This document shows, piece by piece, positions 1 to 10,718 of a stretch of DNA of 64,000 nucleotides. Under the pieces are notes generated by a model. It was given only the letters and a program-made list of their open reading frames with translations. It was not told the origin of the DNA and ran no database searches. Position numbers and translations under genes: made by a program. Source of the stretch: Chrysopilus asiliformis (Eukaryota > Arthropoda > Insecta > Diptera > Rhagionidae); assembly GCA_964034945.1 (NCBI GenBank), contig OZ035960.1, forward strand, positions 73,777,585 through 73,841,584. The letters run 5' to 3'. Every line of letters starts with the position of its first letter. Positions within the stretch are counted from its first letter, which is position 1.

Positions 1-361
1 TTTTACTTTGCTTTGGTGCGCTGTAAATTGGAGAACACTCGAGTCGGTCGAACGACCGAAAGAGTCGGTATTGCCTTTCGAGTATGTTTCGCTAAGGGGC
101 GAGTAGGAAAGAAGGCCCCAAGCAATTTTTACTTTGGTTCGCTGTAAAGTGAAGAACACTTGGTTGGTCGAAAGATCGAAAGATAAAGAAACATGTTGGT
201 AATGTAGGGTGCGGGTGCTTTAGGCAACCATTGCCATTGGTAAATTGTCGAAAGAATTGGCACAAAAAAAAGAAATTAATTAACAATAGATTTCCGATAC
301 ATATTGGATTTCAGTAGGGTGTGCAGTGAACACCCTCGCACCTTAGAAGAAACGTCACTGA
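1..361. repeat. Direct repeat copy 1 (about 360 bp)
   Basis: This segment recurs with few changes at 3495-3858 in the same orientation. It contains two internal related blocks, near 1-40 and 127-150, each reading tttactttg followed by cgctgtaaa and gagaacact. The shared sequence stops at the same point in both copies, just after cgtcactgat. In copy 1 it abuts a non-LTR fragment and in copy 2 a dispersed repeat. The family is not recognised. The two copies could be insertions of one element or a segmental duplication. Confidence 0.75.
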
Positions 362-983
362 TTGGACAGTTCTTTTTAGGAATGGGTAATATTTTTCCAA
401 TTTTCCGAGGATTAGGAAACTCAGACTTGGTAATAGCCGTATTTAAAATATGAACAATAACATTACCGATTGCAGGAAATAATAGCTTGACAAATTTTAA
501 TGATATTTGATCTATGCCTACTGCTTCTGACTTAATGTTATAAAGAGCGCGCTGCACTTCAAAAATATCGGTGTTCACCAAGGAGAGACTATCTTCTGCT
601 TCCTCACTAGGGTTGATTTCTAAAAAGTCAGACTCGGGACTGCTAGCTGTGAAGTAGGTTATAAGTTCATCGGGTTCGATGTTAATAGTAAATGAAGTTG
701 ACTTCACTGCCCCTAACGTTCTTAATTTTTTTCACAGTTGCGATTTTGGCTGAGTAGTTGAAAGATATGTCTCACTAAACTTCATCTTAGCATCCCTAAC
801 TAGTCTGTTTACCTTGTTTCGCGCTTTGCAGAATTTTTCCCAGCACAATGAATATCGACATTTTTTATAGCAAGTATAGGCAACATTCCTAGCTTTTTGG
901 GCAAAAGAGATGTCATTACTAAACCAAGGTGGCTTAACCAATTTATTATTGTAGGTTTCAATAGGAACAAACCGATCAAACAA
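362..983 (-). pseudogene. Non-LTR retrotransposon ORF2 fragment (endonuclease-RT linker and start of RT)
   Basis: Two broken minus-strand reading frames, about 732-983 and 362-707, give the linker between the endonuclease and reverse transcriptase of a CR1/Jockey-like element. The first has the typical KPPWFSNDI segment followed by a Lys/Arg-rich helix. The second contains the N-terminal RT signature (AVGIDQISLKFVKLLFP, then FPNPRKIGKILPIPKK). The catalytic FADD part is missing because the element is cut at about 361 by the direct repeat. The endonuclease domain is also absent between this fragment and the ORF1 upstream, so the copy is internally deleted and dead. Assignment to non-LTR is firm; the clade is inferred. 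Confidence 0.75.
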
Positions 984-1113
984 GTATATCAGCTCATCAA
1001 GCTCCTGAAATGTTTTAATGGCCTAGGTGGAATCACGAAACGAAGAACCCTTACAAGGGAAATTTAAAATGCATATCTCATTCTTTACCGCACATCGTTG
1101 CCCAAAAACTGAA

Positions 1114-1572
1114 TTATTGGTGAGAGTACCTAGATGTCGTTTTTTTCAAACTGTTTACATCATCGACCACAGTGCTGATTTGTTTGTCATGCTCGGAGTA
1201 TTTTTTGTCCAGATCTTCGATCTGTCTCGTAAGGACTCTGAGAGTTTTTTTGTAATCGGCCATATCCGTCGCGATGGAATCAAGTTTATTGTATATCGCT
1301 GTTAAGACATCTCTTCCTTTTTCACTGTTGTGAGAATCGGGTGACGAACATTTTTTACATTTCCATTCGGATTCATCATTTTTAGCTGCTTCAGCTTGGA
1401 ATTCGGCAAAATTAAGGTTTGAGCAGCAGTTGTGGATCCAACGTTTACATTTAGTGCATTCAATACACGGCTCATTACCTACATCTATGGAACATACTGA
1501 GCATATGGTTAGTGCATCTGTTTCAGGAGCAGTTCTCCGTTGTACACGATTATGTTTTCCACTGCCACTCAT
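1114..1572 (-). CDS. Non-LTR retrotransposon ORF1 with PHD-type zinc finger and coiled coil
   Basis: This 152-residue minus-strand frame starts MSGSGKHNR. Residues about 22-76 hold a Cys/His-rich PHD-like finger (CSVCSIDVG, CIECTKCKRWIHNCCSNL and WKCKKC). It is followed by a heptad-like stretch from about residue 90 to 145 that probably forms a coiled coil. PHD fingers in ORF1 are known from CR1-like non-LTR elements, where ORF1 is thought to act as a nucleic-acid-binding chaperone. It lies just upstream, in transcription order, of the ORF2 fragment at 362-983. A host PHD protein is unlikely given that neighbour. The frame is short but intact; activity is not expected because ORF2 is broken. 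Confidence 0.7.
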   Translation of the reverse strand: MSGSGKHNRVQRRTAPETDALTICSVCSIDVGNEPCIECTKCKRWIHNCCSNLNFAEFQAEAAKNDESEWKCKKCSSPDSHNSEKGRDVLTAIYNKLDSIATDMADYKKTLRVLTRQIEDLDKKYSEHDKQISTVVDDVNSLKKTTSRYSHQ

Positions 1573-3177
1573 TTCAAACAGAATCGTTATAAAAATTAAG
1601 TAATTCTTACCACAGTGCTCTGATATGTCTCACACACACACTCCAATTAAATGACAGCAACCGTAAAAGAAAAAAAACCGCAAACAGCTGACAGCAATCT
1701 CAGCAGCAATCAATAGGCAATTTATTGTGTAGATGACAGAAAACCGTAATTGATGAACAGCAATAAATTACAGCAGCTAACAATTTTTATTTTGGCGGGA
1801 AACCACGCCAAGCGAATTTTCGTGATGATGCAAAATTTTTCACAGGTACTTGACCAATTCCACCAAAAGTTGCAATTGCAAATATCCCTCAGCCAAATAT
1901 TACACAGCAATCCGCCAAAACTTGATGATCGGAACTGTTTATCGGAGGCTGCAATCGCCAAGCGGTAGCAGAATTGAATTGTGAAATAACACTCCAAGTC
2001 AAAGTATCAATGAAGCAATGTTAATGGATATGGAATTGTTTCTATTGAACGTATTCATCGATAATGTACTATTGGCAATTAAAAAAACAAACTCAAAATA
2101 ATTAAAGTCGATTAAAAAGTAATTTTATTGCGAGCAAATGTATTACACATATTTATATTCTACTATTTTACCTAGCACGGAATTTGGTTCCCGACTTAAT
2201 CAGACGTGTACAATATTCCGTGACAAAGACGGAATTCGCGATCGAATTAAAAACAATGACAATGTGCGGAGCCTGAACACGATGAGGTCCTTTTTATGAC
2301 GCTGAAGATGTGTTGAAGAAAATTAACTTTCAAGTGCTTTTAAATAATAGAGGAATTTATTCTATTCAAGACTTTAATTGAGCAAATAATAATGCAACTG
2401 TTTAAGAAAATATATTTTATATTAACTTCAATGCAATGAATTGCGATTTTTATTTTATTTTTGTATTATATATAGAAAATATATTTTTTTTTATCCAATA
2501 CATATTCTATAATCGAATAAATACATATCTGCATGAATATAGTTTTTCTTATTTAAATATTTGTTGTGTTTTAGAGGAAGGAAAATCATATTATGTATAC
2601 TTAAGTGTTTAAATTTTCGGAAAATTCAAATTATTAAATTTAAATTTCTTCATATTGGATTTTTCACGATTTACGCCGCTATTGTAGCTGTTTTTATGTT
2701 TATTTCATAAAACTTAAGCTCTTTCATACTGCTTTGTGCGCAAAACTGCAATCCCCATAGATAGGCCGGAATTAGGTACTTACTAGCACGGAATTAAATA
2801 CAACGTCATTTTTTTAGCACGGAATTACAGACAATTAAGGTGTTAACAAATTTATCAATAAATATTATAAGATATATTATTACAAGTATAACACATATAA
2901 AAATCTACACAGAATTGATATTAAATTATGCTAAAAAAAGTTTTGCATTGCTGTTTTATCATGGATAAGCACAAATTCAACTGAAAGTGGCAGAACCCTT
3001 AATGGCACGGAATATGGTACAGTTACCTTAGACGTCTACTCTTAGTTTTATCCAGGATCACGTCCGGGACGTGATAGACGAAGATCCAATTTTTCCTCGA
3101 TATTTAATTGAGAAAATGGTTTCTCAAACCATTTTTCGATTGCGCATCCGCATTCACAAGCCATAATATTAAATTAA
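1573..3177. other. AT-rich non-coding stretch, probable non-LTR 5' region then unassigned DNA
   Basis: From 1573 to about 1740 this is probably the 5' untranslated part of the non-LTR element. The rest holds no supported gene. A short motif, agcacggaat or close variants, recurs near 2173, 2785, 2815 and 3003 in the same orientation, which suggests an old unrecognised repeat. Confidence 0.4.
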
Positions 3178-3494
3178 TTATTTCTCATACACAAAAGCCA
3201 ACTGAACATCTGTAAAATCAGAAACCGACTGAGCTGATGAGCAAGCAATATTGCTGTTTTGCTTGGCACACACACCCACACCCATCAGCACGTCAGTCGA
3301 ACGGCCATACGATGGTCGGTTTTCTATTGTCGGGTTTCGCAGCATCGCGGCCAGCAGCAAGCAACATCGCATCGGTTCGCCGTGCGGCTTTTTCTGGAGC
3401 ACCCAAATTCATCGTTGTGTGCGGTTGCTTCTTGTGAACTTTGTGTGCGATGAAACGTTTTTTATTATAGACTTTTATTATTACTCATATGTGT
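3178..3494. other. Unassigned stretch with CA-rich tract
   Basis: A short (CA)-rich run lies near 3268-3282. Open frames on both strands overlap each other and none resembles a protein family. I see no gene here. Confidence 0.35.
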
Positions 3495-3858
3495 TTTTAC
3501 TTTGCTTTGGTGCGCTGTAAATTGGAGAACACTCGAGTCGGTCGAACGACCGAAAGAGTCGGTATTGCGTTTCGAGTGTGTTTGGCTAAGGGGCGAGTAT
3601 GAAAGAAGGCCACAAGCAATTTTTACTTTGGTTCGCTGTAAAGTGGAGAACACTTGGTTGGTCGAAAGATCGAAAGATAAAGAAACAGGTTGGTAATGTA
3701 GGGTGCGGGTGCTTTAGGCAACCATTGCCATTGGTAAATTGTCGAAAGAATTGGCACAAAAAAAAAAGAAATTAATTAACAATAGATTTCCGATACATAT
3801 TGGATTTCAGTAGGGTGTGCAGTGAACACCCTCGCACCTTAGAAGAAACGTCACTGAT
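3495..3858. repeat. Direct repeat copy 2
   Basis: Near-identical to 1-361 in the same orientation, including the two internal cgctgtaaa/gagaacact blocks. It ends at cgtcactgat, directly before the dispersed repeat that begins about 3860. Confidence 0.75.
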
Positions 3859-3859
3859 C

Positions 3860-4540
3860 AGATCCCTTATTCTGTCAATAACTGTACCTGTGTGCAAAGT
3901 TTGATCAAAATCGGCCGCGCCGTTTTTGTGTGATGCCTTAACAAACATTCAGTCAAACAGACAGAAATTCCGACCGACATACAGACAGACGGACAAACAT
4001 AAATTTTAAGCATAACAAAACCTATAATTGCCAGTCTGGCAATTATTAGAAACTCGTATAGTGATATTCCTATCAAAATTGGAACAGTTGTATCAAAATT
4101 CCAGTTTGAAGTCAAACTTTCCAATAAGATTTTTTAAAATTTGTTCCAATAGGATTTTAATGTATGGGAGTTTTATTTAGAATCATATCCTAAATAACTT
4201 TTGTCCTTGCACTTATTTGATAATATGAACAGTTTTTGAGATATTCGCAAAAGACATTTTCGTTCGTATGGGGGGTACCCCCCTAATAGTCCATTTTCCC
4301 CCTTTAACGAACTTAACCTTGCATTTTACGAAAAACGGATCTGCTCAAAATTTCAAGTCTCTAGCTCAATCCGTGCGCCCGCAATCCGCGCCACAGACGG
4401 ACATGCAAAAATCAATTTTGTTTATCATTCTAAACACACTGGTGTAATACATATTTATGTGTGGTGACGGGGTCTTGGCGTTACAAACGGTAAGGCAAAG
4501 TTAATATACCCTTTGATTTCACCATACGGGTATAAAAATG
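3860..4540 (+). repeat. Dispersed repeat, tail ending in accatacgggtataaaa
   Basis: The repeat runs from ccttattctgtcaataac through acagacagac tracts and the conserved block acgaaaaacggatctgc, and ends in ccctttgatttcaccatacgg followed by gtataaaa. Related copies occur at 6241-6480 plus 7730-8160 (inverted), 20765-21217 and 60868-61177 in this window. No coding capacity is visible. It resembles dispersed non-autonomous repeats with GACGG microsatellites common in insects; the class is not determined. Confidence 0.75.
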
Positions 4541-5265
4541 TCATTTTTGGCATCAGTATTATACGACCAAATACATCAATGTATGTCAATATTTTTGAGA
4601 AAATCCAAAATTACAAAAATTGTCTCCCTTACAGTTTTTATTATTTAGATGGGAAAAAAGTAAAGTGGGCACATCTACAGATAGAGAGCTTTCCTTTAAA
4701 AAAAAGAATAATCAAAATCGATTCTAAGCTGGAGCTGTGTCGAAAGAAATACATACAAAATCGCTTTGCCTTTTAAATATATAGATGAGTCTCGATCTTA
4801 ACAACACGGATCGCAGCTTTACGTTTAATGAAGGGGTAAAATACCCATGCTCGAAGCCAGGGTTGCTGGTGCCAAGGCTTTGTTTCTTTTTTCATTTAGT
4901 TAAAACAAATTTTTTTCTTTGTGATTTTAGTGTTTTTTTTTGTATGTGAAAACTGTTTAAAACAAAAATAGAGACACTAATTATAAACCGAAAACGATTT
5001 TGATCAGATTTTCACCATTGTCCGTGATGATAATATTTTATGACTGAAGTTAGCTTGCCCATGAGGAGGCTGGAAAAACTAATTGGGTATTAGAGTTTTA
5101 AAATTCAAAACCGAAAGTCTTGAAGCGAACACGTTTATTTTCTAAAAGTTATTTCTGGAAGTTTGTTGTGCAAAAAAAACTTTAGCCTGACAACGATGAG
5201 TCTGCATCTAGTAAAATATTATTAAAAATTGGTGGAAAAGTAAAATGGACACATATAAAGATAAT
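4541..5265. other. AT-rich stretch with a Helitron-like 3' end
   Basis: No gene is supported; the 87-residue frame at 4513-4776 has no recognisable motif. Near 5181-5211 the sequence tttagcctgacaacgatgag, then tctgcatctag and t, resembles the 3' end seen at 25120-25141. That end has a small ccc/ggg-type stem and a terminal CTAG followed by T, so a degraded Helitron end is likely. Confidence 0.4.
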
Positions 5266-5590
5266 TTTCTAAAAGCTATTTCTTGCATTTGCATTATCCT
5301 TACAGGACCTTCCGTTTTGAATTTTGAAAATCTAACACCGGATTCGGGATCAGTGACTCCAAAAACCCCCGAGTGATACTTTTCAGCCTCCTATTGAGCA
5401 GGATTCATGGCGAAAATCACGGTTTAAAAATACCCAAACCCCCTTTACCCCCCGTTCACCCCCTTAGCGCTAAAATTTCGAAAAGTCTCACCTTAGTGAG
5501 AGCCTAGGCGATGGTTGGGACATATTCTTCAAGTCTCTATCTTGACGGGTTTGGGCTGGGCGTCAGGTTAAACGATTTTATATATAGAGA
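5266..5590 (-). mobile_element. Helitron-related fragment, 5' end at about 5590
   Basis: On the minus strand this begins with TCTCTATATATAAAATCG preceded by A, then passes through a GC-richer block (caaacccgtcaagatagaga and neighbours) and the minisatellite core ggaaggtcctgtaaggata. The same series occurs at 18911-19413. The 3' CTAG end is missing, so this copy is truncated. Confidence 0.55.
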
Positions 5591-6112
5591 TATATAGAGA
5601 AGTAGTTTTCACTTTTTCCAATAAAAGACGATGCGTCACAGATATTTTTAATTTTACGTTTAAAAAACTCAATTTCAAAAAAAAAATAAAAATAAAAAAA
5701 AATATTTTGCCACCGCTCAGAATTGAACCCGTACCTGGCGCGATGTAGTTTACACTTATTCAGTAGTAAGAATATAAATTTTAAAGATAAATGAAGTAAT
5801 AAAAATATTTATACCTATATATTTTTCAGCCTGAAATTTCGAAAATATATGCTAATAAACAGTAAATTTTAAATAAAAGTCAATATGCATATTAAGGTTT
5901 GAATTCCTGAGCATCACATGATTTTCTTATACAAAAAATGGCTAGAGATATTTAATTTTTTCTGTATAAGAATGCCACGTGCTGTTCAGAAATTTTCTGT
6001 CTCATTTTATTTTGCTGTATGATATTTTCCAAAAAAAAAAATCGTTTTTTTGTTGTGTAAGAAAGCCATGTGCTATTCAGAAATTTCCTCGCTAATTTTA
6101 TTTAAAAAAAAA
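5591..6112. other. AT-rich stretch, no gene seen
   Basis: Long A and T runs and two related segments around 5935-5990 and 6050-6085 (catgtgct/cacgtgct with ttcagaaatt) suggest decayed repeats. No coding or structural RNA signal is visible. Confidence 0.35.
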
Positions 6113-6244
6113 AATAAAAAAATAATTTAAAAAAAAGCTTTTATTAAAAAAGAATGCACTAAAAAGAAAAAAATAATTTTCTGGATGCTGTGTATCACAA
6201 ATATAAAAGCTTTTTAAAAGCGAGATAAATTTTTATTTTATTGT
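6113..6244. repeat. Repeat matching one arm of the 12829-13062 palindrome
   Basis: The sequence from aaaaaaaagcttttatt through atgctgtgtatcacaaat to gcgagataaatttttatt is nearly identical to the left arm of the palindrome at 12829-12935. Here it is present as a single arm directly joined to an inverted dispersed repeat. Confidence 0.75.
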
Positions 6245-6486
6245 ATGGTGAAACCAAAGGGTATATTAACTTTGCCTTACCGTTTGTAACGCCAAGACCC
6301 CGTCATCACACATAAAAATGTATTACACCAGTGTGTTTAGAAAGATAAACAAAATTGATTTTTGCATGTCCGTCTGTGGCGCGGATTGCGGGCGCACGGA
6401 TTGAGCTAGAGACTTGAAATTTTGTGCACATCCGTTTTTCGCAAAATGCGAGACTAAGTTCGTTAATGGACAAAAATGAGCCATTC

Positions 6487-7728
6487 CCAAGCAACCAGAT
6501 AAGGCATAATGACTTGGATTAGGGCGTGGTGTCTTAAAATTGGTCCTTACGACCACACCAAGACCAGCGAATCCGCCTTATAAGGCGTGATGCCTTTCAA
6601 GGCTTTTGCAGTGGTCGTCAAGCGGTCCGAGTGACCTAAATATATGCCCTGATAGTCTTAATGTTCGAATGCCTTGTTTTGGCTTTCATGGTCGTAGTGT
6701 CCTCCAGACGCCTTCATAGTCGTCCTGCCTTATAAGACCAACCTTCCACCTTTCGTCTTATAGGGCATAATGCCTTTGAGAACACTCCAATGCCCTATTT
6801 GAGAATGCTTCGAGCATGCGCAGATGAATATCTGCTTCGAGCTTGTTTCTAGCATACTTCGAATATGCTTCTAGCATTCACGGTGCGAGCCGCCATGACG
6901 TTCATTGAAATGAAAAAAAAACATTCCTACTGAAAATTTAAAATCTGTTTTTAAAGCACAATATGGAAAAACATCGAATAAAAAGTAATTTTATGTGTTT
7001 GGGTACACAGCATAACTTTATTTTTACAAGAATTTTATTAAAATCGAATAAAAATGAAAATTCTTTGAATTATATCACTAAAATCGAGAATTGCTACGGC
7101 CCACGTAAATAGAGCTCCTGGCAAAACCGCTTTCTACGTAAACTTTAAATCGCATGTGAATTGTGACAATAAAATCCACAAAAAACCTTAACATCACCGT
7201 ACGAAATTATTTTGAACGTTTTTTTCCACAAAATATATCCATTAAACTTTATGATTCTTGTCTTATCTTTCTCTCCTCATGCGGCCTATAGAATAGAGAA
7301 AGACAAATAATGTCGCCAGATGAAATGTCAAAAAAATATTTCGTCATGGTAAAACAAGGCCCTATTTTGGCCTTCAAAGTCGTGAAGCCTTATAGGGCGT
7401 GAAATAGGGCACTTCGTGGTCCGGCGGACCTTCCCCACTGTCGACGATAGGTCGACGATAGTTCGACCTAGTGTCCACAAAGTCGTGGGCATTACGACCA
7501 ATAGGGACGCCTTTGAAGACGAAGTGTCCACTTTACGACCTATAGGAGCCTCCACACGTTCAATGTTACTTGACAAGTATTATTGATGAAAATTTTCGTC
7601 AAGTAACAATGATGGAAATTGCCTGCAAACGTAACATTGAAGAGCATCCAAACGATCAATGCTACTTGAAACATGAGTCATTCAAGTAAAATTGTCAAGT
7701 AACATTGAACGTGTGGAGGCGCCTTATA
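6487..7728. mobile_element. Non-autonomous TIR element rich in ccttataaggc motifs
   Basis: It splits an inverted dispersed repeat. The ends are imperfectly inverted: cccaagcaaccagataaggc on the left, and the complement of the right end reads cccaaataaccttataaggc. The interior carries many gcctta/taaggc words. No transposase is visible and the superfamily is not recognised. Exact ends are uncertain by several bases. Confidence 0.55.
7548..7720. mobile_element. Short MITE with near-perfect 28-bp inverted ends
   Basis: The left end gcctccacacgttcaatgtt (continuing acttgaca) is mirrored by tgtcaagtaacattgaacgt (continuing gtggaggc) at the right. The element is 173 bp, non-coding, and nested near the right end of the 6487-7728 element. 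Inner copies of caagtaacat/atgctacttg suggest further internal folding. Confidence 0.7.
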
Positions 7729-8403
7729 AGGTTATTTGGGTTTGGGGGTACCCCCTACGAACGAAAACGTTTTTTGCCAATATCTCAAAAATGGTGCATC
7801 TTATCTAAAAAGTCCAAGAACAAAAGTTATTTAGGATATGATTCTAAATAAAACTCCCATACATTAAAATCCTATTGGAACAAATTTTAAAAAATCTTGT
7901 TGGAAAGTTTGACTTCAAACTGGAATTTTGATACAACTGTTCGAATTTTGATAGGAATATCACTATACGAGTTTCTAATAATTGCCAGACTGGCAATTAT
8001 AGGTTTTGTTATGCTTAAAATTTATGTTTGTCCGTCTGTCTGTATGTCGCTCGGAATTTCTGTCTGTTTGACTGAATGTTTGTTAAGGCATCACACAAAA
8101 ACGGCGCGGCCGATTTTGATCAAACTTTGCACACAGGTATAGTTATTGACAGAATAAAGGATATGATTCTTTTTGATGTCAATCCCCGTTTCTTCTGATA
8201 TCTCTTACTCAAGGGTGTCGGATCCAGTTTAATAGCAACCCCTTTCCCTCTCTTGAAACCTCTTTATGCGCTTAAGGGTTTCGGATCCGGTTTTCACCAT
8301 AAGAGAGGTCAGCCCGCAGGAAAATTTTTTGCTCACTAATATCTACCTCTCCTTTTTATGTATAGCTAACGATGGTATCTTTTTTCGGACAAACAACAGT
8401 ATA

Positions 8404-9333
8404 CAGTGGAATCCGGTTATAACGACCTCCAAGGGACCAACAAATCTGGTCGTTATATCCAGTTGTTCGTTATAACCGATTCATAGTTTTAAAGGTTTTA
8501 AAATACATGTGTGAAGTTCTAAAATACAAAATTTTTATTGCAAATCGTCCGTACATTAAAAAATTAAATTTATATAATTTTTCTGCAGATATTGAGTAAT
8601 CTTTGTTTTTTTGGATTTTTGGTGCAAGAACTCCTTTTCAATTTTCTTTTCAATTCTTAGCACAGCTTCTTTTGAAATCTCATCAAAAATGTTATTGAAT
8701 AATAGGAATGAACTCAATGTCGTAATACCCCGAAGTGCTTCATTGACTGAAGGTATGACACAACCTGTTTCTGAAATTTTCACCCGATTTTAAAATTTTG
8801 TATTGTGATGCATAAAACATTATTTACCAGTAGTATCTTCTTCATCTTTTTCCTCGATACTAAATTGTCGCCTAGCATTCATTGTGGAATTCACAGTATA
8901 AACTACGAAATAAACTGAATTAACACAACGTAGATGCACAAAACTTTGACAGAACTGATTAGGGGGATTCCCGAAAATTTCCAACTTTCATTTAATGACT
9001 TAAGCAAATGACGTTTAGAAGTGCAACAAGTTTGCAAATTGGGCAAAAACTAGGGTATCTGACATGGCGGCCAATTTAGAACATTTGTTAAAAACTTAAT
9101 CTACCAGGTTTTGATTTTTTCTATGAGATCTTAAGTTTCGGTCGTTATAAACGATATTTTTTCTGTTTTCGTAGAAAAAGGGGTCGTTAAAGCCGATATG
9201 TCGTTATATCCGGTGTCGTTATAACCAATACCAAAACGCACAGAGTCTTATGGGCTCTGGCCGGGACCTAAGAAATGCGTCGTTGAAGCCGGTATGTCGT
9301 TATAACCGGTGTCGTTATAAGCGGATTCCAATG
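8404..9333 (-). mobile_element. pogo/Tigger-type element nested in a hAT element
   Basis: The ends read cagtggaatccggttataac, and on the complement of the right side cattggaatccgcttataac. They are flanked by TA at 8402-8403 and 9334-9335, as expected for the Tc1/mariner-pogo group. Subterminal tcgttataac motifs repeat several times at both ends. An internally deleted transposase remnant lies on the minus strand inside (8556-8882). Confidence 0.85.
8556..8882 (-). CDS. Internally deleted pogo/Tigger transposase with one intron (89 aa)
   Basis: Exon 1 (8828-8882) encodes the N-terminus MNARRQFSIEEKDEEDTT, matching the start of the CENP-B-like helix-turn-helix of pogo transposases. It ends at a GT donor (gtaaat). 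After a 57-bp intron with a pyrimidine-poor tract and CAG acceptor, exon 2 (8556-8770) continues in phase. It encodes the family C-terminus, with PSVNEALRGITTLSSF and the terminal motif KKTKITQYL that resembles the KQTKITDFF ends of Tigger/jerky proteins. The DDD catalytic core is deleted. The join gives an uninterrupted 89-codon frame. It could be expressed as a small DNA-binding protein, but that is inference. Confidence 0.7.
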
Positions 9334-10149
9334 TATTTCACCTAAAAATTTAAAAAAGCAGTAAGTCGATTTGAAAAAACAGTATTTTTCGCGGTTAAAT
9401 TTTATTCAAGGAAAATTTGTGTCTTTGCTCTTAATTTCGACATTTTTATTCTTTTAAATTAACTATGGAAAGCAAAATCAAAGTAACGCGTTCTGAAGAA
9501 GGATGAATAATGACAAGACAGTAAACGATGGAGAAAGGAAGAAGCGAATCTATATGAAATGTTGCCATCAATACTTCGCTGTTCGTCGTTTGAATGTATT
9601 TACACTTGCCATGTGTTGCCACTGACGTTTTGCATTGCTATTAATAAATTTGAATTTCGAAACGTTAAAGAATTAAAGTTTTCTTAGTATTTAAATACAG
9701 TATTTTTGGGAAAAAGCAGTAATGCAGTATTGGAGTCTGAAAAACAATATAATACTGCGAAAAACAGTATAGATACCATCGTTATGTATAGCCCTCACCT
9801 GCTATCTTTTGCAATTCTAAAGGGATTTGGTGCTTCAATGTATGACATGAATTAAAAAGAATGACATTTCCCACAATATTGTCTTTCCCCGTGTGGATAA
9901 CCACCTTTTACTGTTATTGAATATATTGTAAGTAAACAGTACGATTTTGTAGTACACCGTTAAGTCACAAAGAAAAATGTCTCTAAAAAAATTTCCCTTT
10001 TTTGGGTTAACTATATGCATTTGACTCGAGGCCGAAGGCCGAGTAAAGAGGAAGGCGAGAGCTGAAATATATTTAAATAATTTTACGTAACATCCCCATA
10101 CATCAAATTCCAACAATTCAAGCGCGAGAGGCGAGGCCGAGTAGTTGTG

Positions 10150-10237
10150 GAGGCCGTAGCCGACGGGGGCAGGGAGGCCGAAGGTCGACCTGCGAAAGGG
10201 CGATGAACCGCGAAGCGGTTCGGGGCGCAGCCCCTAG
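10150..10237 (+). mobile_element. Helitron-like 3' terminus
   Basis: A GC-rich end carries the perfect hairpin gaaccgc-gaa-gcggttc at 10206-10222 and a second stem ggggc-gca-gcccc, followed by a terminal CTAG and then T. Helitrons end in a hairpin and CTRR inserted before T. The upstream GC-rich gaggccgaaggc region from about 10025 probably belongs to it. I could not place the 5' TC end. Confidence 0.5.
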
Positions 10238-10710
10238 TTACTATTTATCGCTGCCGATAGATATCTAAAAAGTGATATTTTTAGAATGCATATCGAAAAA
10301 CCTTACTTCCTAGCAATATTGCGAATTTTCATTAAGATACCTTCACGTAATTCGAAGACACCAAGCGAGGGGTATCGAGGGGATGGGAAAGATAGGTTGA
10401 AAAAGCGAAAGCCGTTAGCCCCCTTAGTAATACTGTAAAGTTTCATTAAGATCGGATCACCCAATTCGAATATAAGGGGCGAGGGGTATCAAGGGGAATT
10501 TTCTCAGAGGTGAGACCTATCTAGATCGGTTTTTTGTCCCCGACAATCCCTAGCCTCCAAGTTTCTTGAAAATCGTTTGGCGGGTTTTCGAGATCGTTGT
10601 GCAAACATTCCTCGTATTATATTATAGGAGTACCAGGAAGACCGCGCCATGCTCAGCGACCTCAAGATCCTACTTTTGCTGATTTTTGGGGAAAAACTAA
10701 ATTCACCTTA
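10238..10710. other. Unassigned stretch with internal near-repeats
   Basis: Two related segments, around 10325-10385 and 10436-10500, share tttcattaagat followed by caattcgaa and ggggtatc. This indicates a diverged internal duplication in an unknown repeat. No gene is visible. Confidence 0.35.
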
Positions 10711-10718
10711 TCTTTACA

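Larger units (their letters stand above)
6241..8160 (-). repeat. Inverted copy of dispersed repeat, split by a nested element
   Basis: The minus strand of 6241-6480 and 7730-8160 matches 3860-4540. The two halves are separated by about 1.25 kb of unrelated sequence (6487-7728). Together with 3860-4540 it forms a long inverted pair across 4.3 kb. Confidence 0.75.
8367..9784. mobile_element. hAT-type non-autonomous element (8-bp duplication TGTATAGC)
   Basis: Inverted ends TAACGATGGTATCT are flanked by the perfect 8-bp duplication TGTATAGC at 8359-8366 and 9785-9792, the hallmark of hAT insertion. The element carries no hAT transposase and is interrupted by the pogo element at 8404-9333. Confidence 0.85.

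Noticed and set aside
1..3858. LTR retrotransposon with the 360-bp direct repeats as LTRs
   Set aside because: The interval between them holds a minus-strand non-LTR fragment and no gag/pol; the repeats lack clear TG...CA ends and flanking duplications.
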